Assembly: GCA_913059205.1 (NCBI GenBank)
Contig: CAJXRM010000003.1
Span: 30,037-94,036, forward strand
Direction of reading: 5' to 3'
DNA length: 64,000 nucleotides
From: an uncultured Flavobacteriales bacterium
GTDB taxonomy: Bacteria; Bacteroidota; Bacteroidia; Flavobacteriales_D; Crocinitomicaceae
Positions 62,990 through 64,000 of the stretch are shown piece after piece; the first letter of the stretch is position 1; each line of letters starts with the position of its first letter. Position numbers and translations under genes: made by a program. The notes under the pieces were generated by a model. It searched no databases, was not told the origin of the DNA, and saw only the letters and a list, made by a program, of their open reading frames with translations.

Positions 62990-63358
62990 TTACAAATTAG
63001 AATAGATTTCCCACTGATCAGCTGTTAGTATCGACTTTAGCACAGTAGCTTCATCATTTTTATTTCCATCGATGAATTCTTGTTTACGCTCTTGAGGAAC
63101 GTCATTTCCGTTGATAATCGCATCAATTTTCAATTCAACAGTAATAAAAAGTTCTTTAACTTTATCATATTGAGAAGCAGTTAAATCAACATCAATTTTC
63201 AATTGATCAGCACGATTAATTCCTTTTTGAGTAGGTGTAATTTGTGATTGCTCAAAGCACTCACTATTAATACTGTTTGTGCAAGATGTGTCTTTTGCAT
63301 GTACAGAAAGTCCACCAAGTAAAATGGAACCGACAAGAAGTGATTTAAAAAGAGTCAT
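62990..63358 (-). CDS. small periplasmic Spy/CpxP-like protein
   Basis: 122 residues. Signal peptide MTLFKSLLVGSILLGGLSVHAK. Two LTxxQ-like segments, DVDLTASQYDKVKELFITVELKI and SILTADQWEIYSNL, are spaced as in the Spy/CpxP/Fcp family of helical chaperone-like periplasmic proteins. Cys residues at about 26 and 34 could form a disulfide. Function by family: metal or envelope stress response; this is inferred only from the pattern. Confidence 0.55.
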   Translation of the reverse strand: MTLFKSLLVGSILLGGLSVHAKDTSCTNSINSECFEQSQITPTQKGINRADQLKIDVDLTASQYDKVKELFITVELKIDAIINGNDVPQERKQEFIDGNKNDEATVLKSILTADQWEIYSNL

Positions 63359-63497
63359 ATTATTAGTATATAAATTTGTCTTAATTAATGAAATCAGTTG
63401 ATTTCTTATAATATAGATGCAAATATAAAGGAAAAGTTGCCTCGATAGTCATCTATTTTTTTCAAAGAAACTAATTCAAACATCAAAGACTAGAAAA

Positions 63498-63911
63498 TTA
63501 CATGCTAGTTGCGGTCCTTTTTGTTGGATTCGAATTTGACTTAAGCTTTTGTTGAGAAGGAGAAAGTATGGAATTCAACTCTCTGTCTTCAATCTCTTGA
63601 AGCTCCTTTAATGAATTTGATTTTTCTTGTTCATTCAAATTTGTTAATGCAGCTTTTCTGTTTTCAATTTTTAGAAAAAGATTTTTTACTGACACTTCCT
63701 GCTCACTAGATAATTGTGTACTAGATTTTAATTTTTCAGTTTTAGCAGTCGCGATTTGCTCTGGTGATTGCTGAGTATTTGGTAAACCAACAACTTTGGT
63801 TTTCGAAATATTGTTTTCACGAGCAACTCTGTTCTCAGTTTTTTCTTGTGCAAAAACTGTACAACCACTTGTCAACGCAAGTGCAATTAATGTGATTTGA
63901 CCTATTTTCAT
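63498..63911 (-). CDS. small secreted Spy/CpxP-like protein
   Basis: 137 residues from ATG 63911 (MKIGQITLIALALTSGCTVFAQ), signal peptide with cleavage after FAQ or a possible lipobox at SGC. LSSEQEVSVKNLFLKIENRKAALTNL and ILSPSQQKL again give LTxxQ-type spacing, parallel to the gene at 62990; the two are probably distant paralogues. The frame can be extended to a longer protein starting MCIRDS, but that part is encoded by a sequencing adapter and is an artefact. Confidence 0.6.
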   Translation of the reverse strand: MKIGQITLIALALTSGCTVFAQEKTENRVARENNISKTKVVGLPNTQQSPEQIATAKTEKLKSSTQLSSEQEVSVKNLFLKIENRKAALTNLNEQEKSNSLKELQEIEDRELNSILSPSQQKLKSNSNPTKRTATSM

Positions 63912-63954
63912 AATTTTTAGTTTTAAATTTCTCAGAAACAGTATACTCAAGAAG

Positions 63955-64000
63955 CTGTCTCTTATACACATCTGACGCTGCCGACGATCTACTCTGTGTA
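63955..64000. other. Illumina Nextera read-1 adapter with i5 index (not genomic)
   Basis: CTGTCTCTTATACACATCT (63955-63973) is the Nextera mosaic end. GACGCTGCCGACGA (63974-63987) completes the reverse complement of the read-1 primer. TCTACTCT (63988-63995) is the reverse complement of AGAGTAGA, which I recall as index N504/S504, and GTGTA (63996-64000) begins the P5 flow-cell sequence. The true genomic end of the contig is about 63954. Confidence 0.97.

Noticed and set aside
63912..63971. Extended N-terminus MCIRDS... of the last gene
   Set aside because: Encoded by the Nextera mosaic end; the real start is the ATG at 63911 followed by a normal signal peptide.
1..64000. tRNA, rRNA and insertion-sequence genes
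   Set aside because: No cloverleaf with a GGTTCGAATCC-type T arm, no rRNA signature and no transposase-like frame was found in any intergenic gap.

Overview
The window looks like part of a draft genome contig from a low-GC member of the Bacteroidota, most likely Flavobacteriales and possibly close to Fluviicola/Crocinitomicaceae (the lineage is an inference). The evidence is several type IX secretion (T9SS) cargo proteins with C-terminal sorting domains, gliding-motility-type C-terminal domains on giant adhesins, Bacteroidota-only families (DUF4159, DUF4924, DUF5723, DUF6370, DUF2520), promoters of the TAnnTTTG type and an almost complete lack of Shine-Dalgarno sequences. The left end cuts a LuxR-type HTH gene. 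The right end is not genomic: the last 46 bases are an Illumina Nextera read-1 adapter with its i5 index, so this is a physical contig end.

Region 1 (1-4900) is accessory. Three genes on the minus strand (membrane protein, HEPN-like protein, secreted protein) are each enclosed by their own matching inverted repeat around an ATAAC/GTTAT core. Neighbouring genes share roughly 80-bp stem-loop elements with a conserved loop. This is the logic of integron gene cassettes (R' and R'' of one cassette match each other, not the two ends of one element), although the sequences do not fit the classical attC consensus and no integrase is in view. I regard this as the most interesting part of the window.

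Region 2 (4900-15300) is mainly housekeeping: DUF4159, rsmE, holA, pepT and ndk on the minus strand; a ZIP metal transporter with a palindromic operator candidate; a likely small RNA with promoter and strong terminator; a paaA-[GreA-like]-paaB-paaC operon for phenylacetyl-CoA epoxidation that lacks paaD/paaE; a CoA-type Nudix hydrolase; and lgt. Other phenylacetate genes lie apart: paaY at 19.6-20.2 kb and a 3-oxoadipyl-CoA thiolase (paaJ/pcaF) at 29.6 kb.

Region 3 (15.5-36.8 kb) mixes secreted proteins of unknown role, a T9SS cargo protein, an ATP-grasp enzyme, DNA-3-methyladenine glycosylase, an N-acetylglucosamine-kinase-like ATPase, an isolated SiaC-like phosphoprotein, an OmpH/Skp-like lipoprotein operon, a GlcD-type FAD oxidase, a PorE-like OmpA protein next to a TPR protein, a lipoprotein/DUF5723/T9SS-cargo trio, and a KdsC/DUF2520 pair.

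Region 4 (36.8-57.6 kb) contains another T9SS cargo protein with a duplicated domain, secA, guaA, a LysM/periplasmic-binding fusion, and two giant gliding-type adhesins (2035 and 1367 residues) that share an 84-residue repeat present in 4 and 8 copies, each giant gene preceded by a small secreted-protein gene. Region 5 (57.6-64 kb) is housekeeping: proline dehydrogenase, aroB, a MerR regulator, a queuosine-precursor transporter, an MFS exporter, msrA and two small Spy/CpxP-like periplasmic proteins. I saw no rRNA, tRNA, CRISPR array or insertion sequence.
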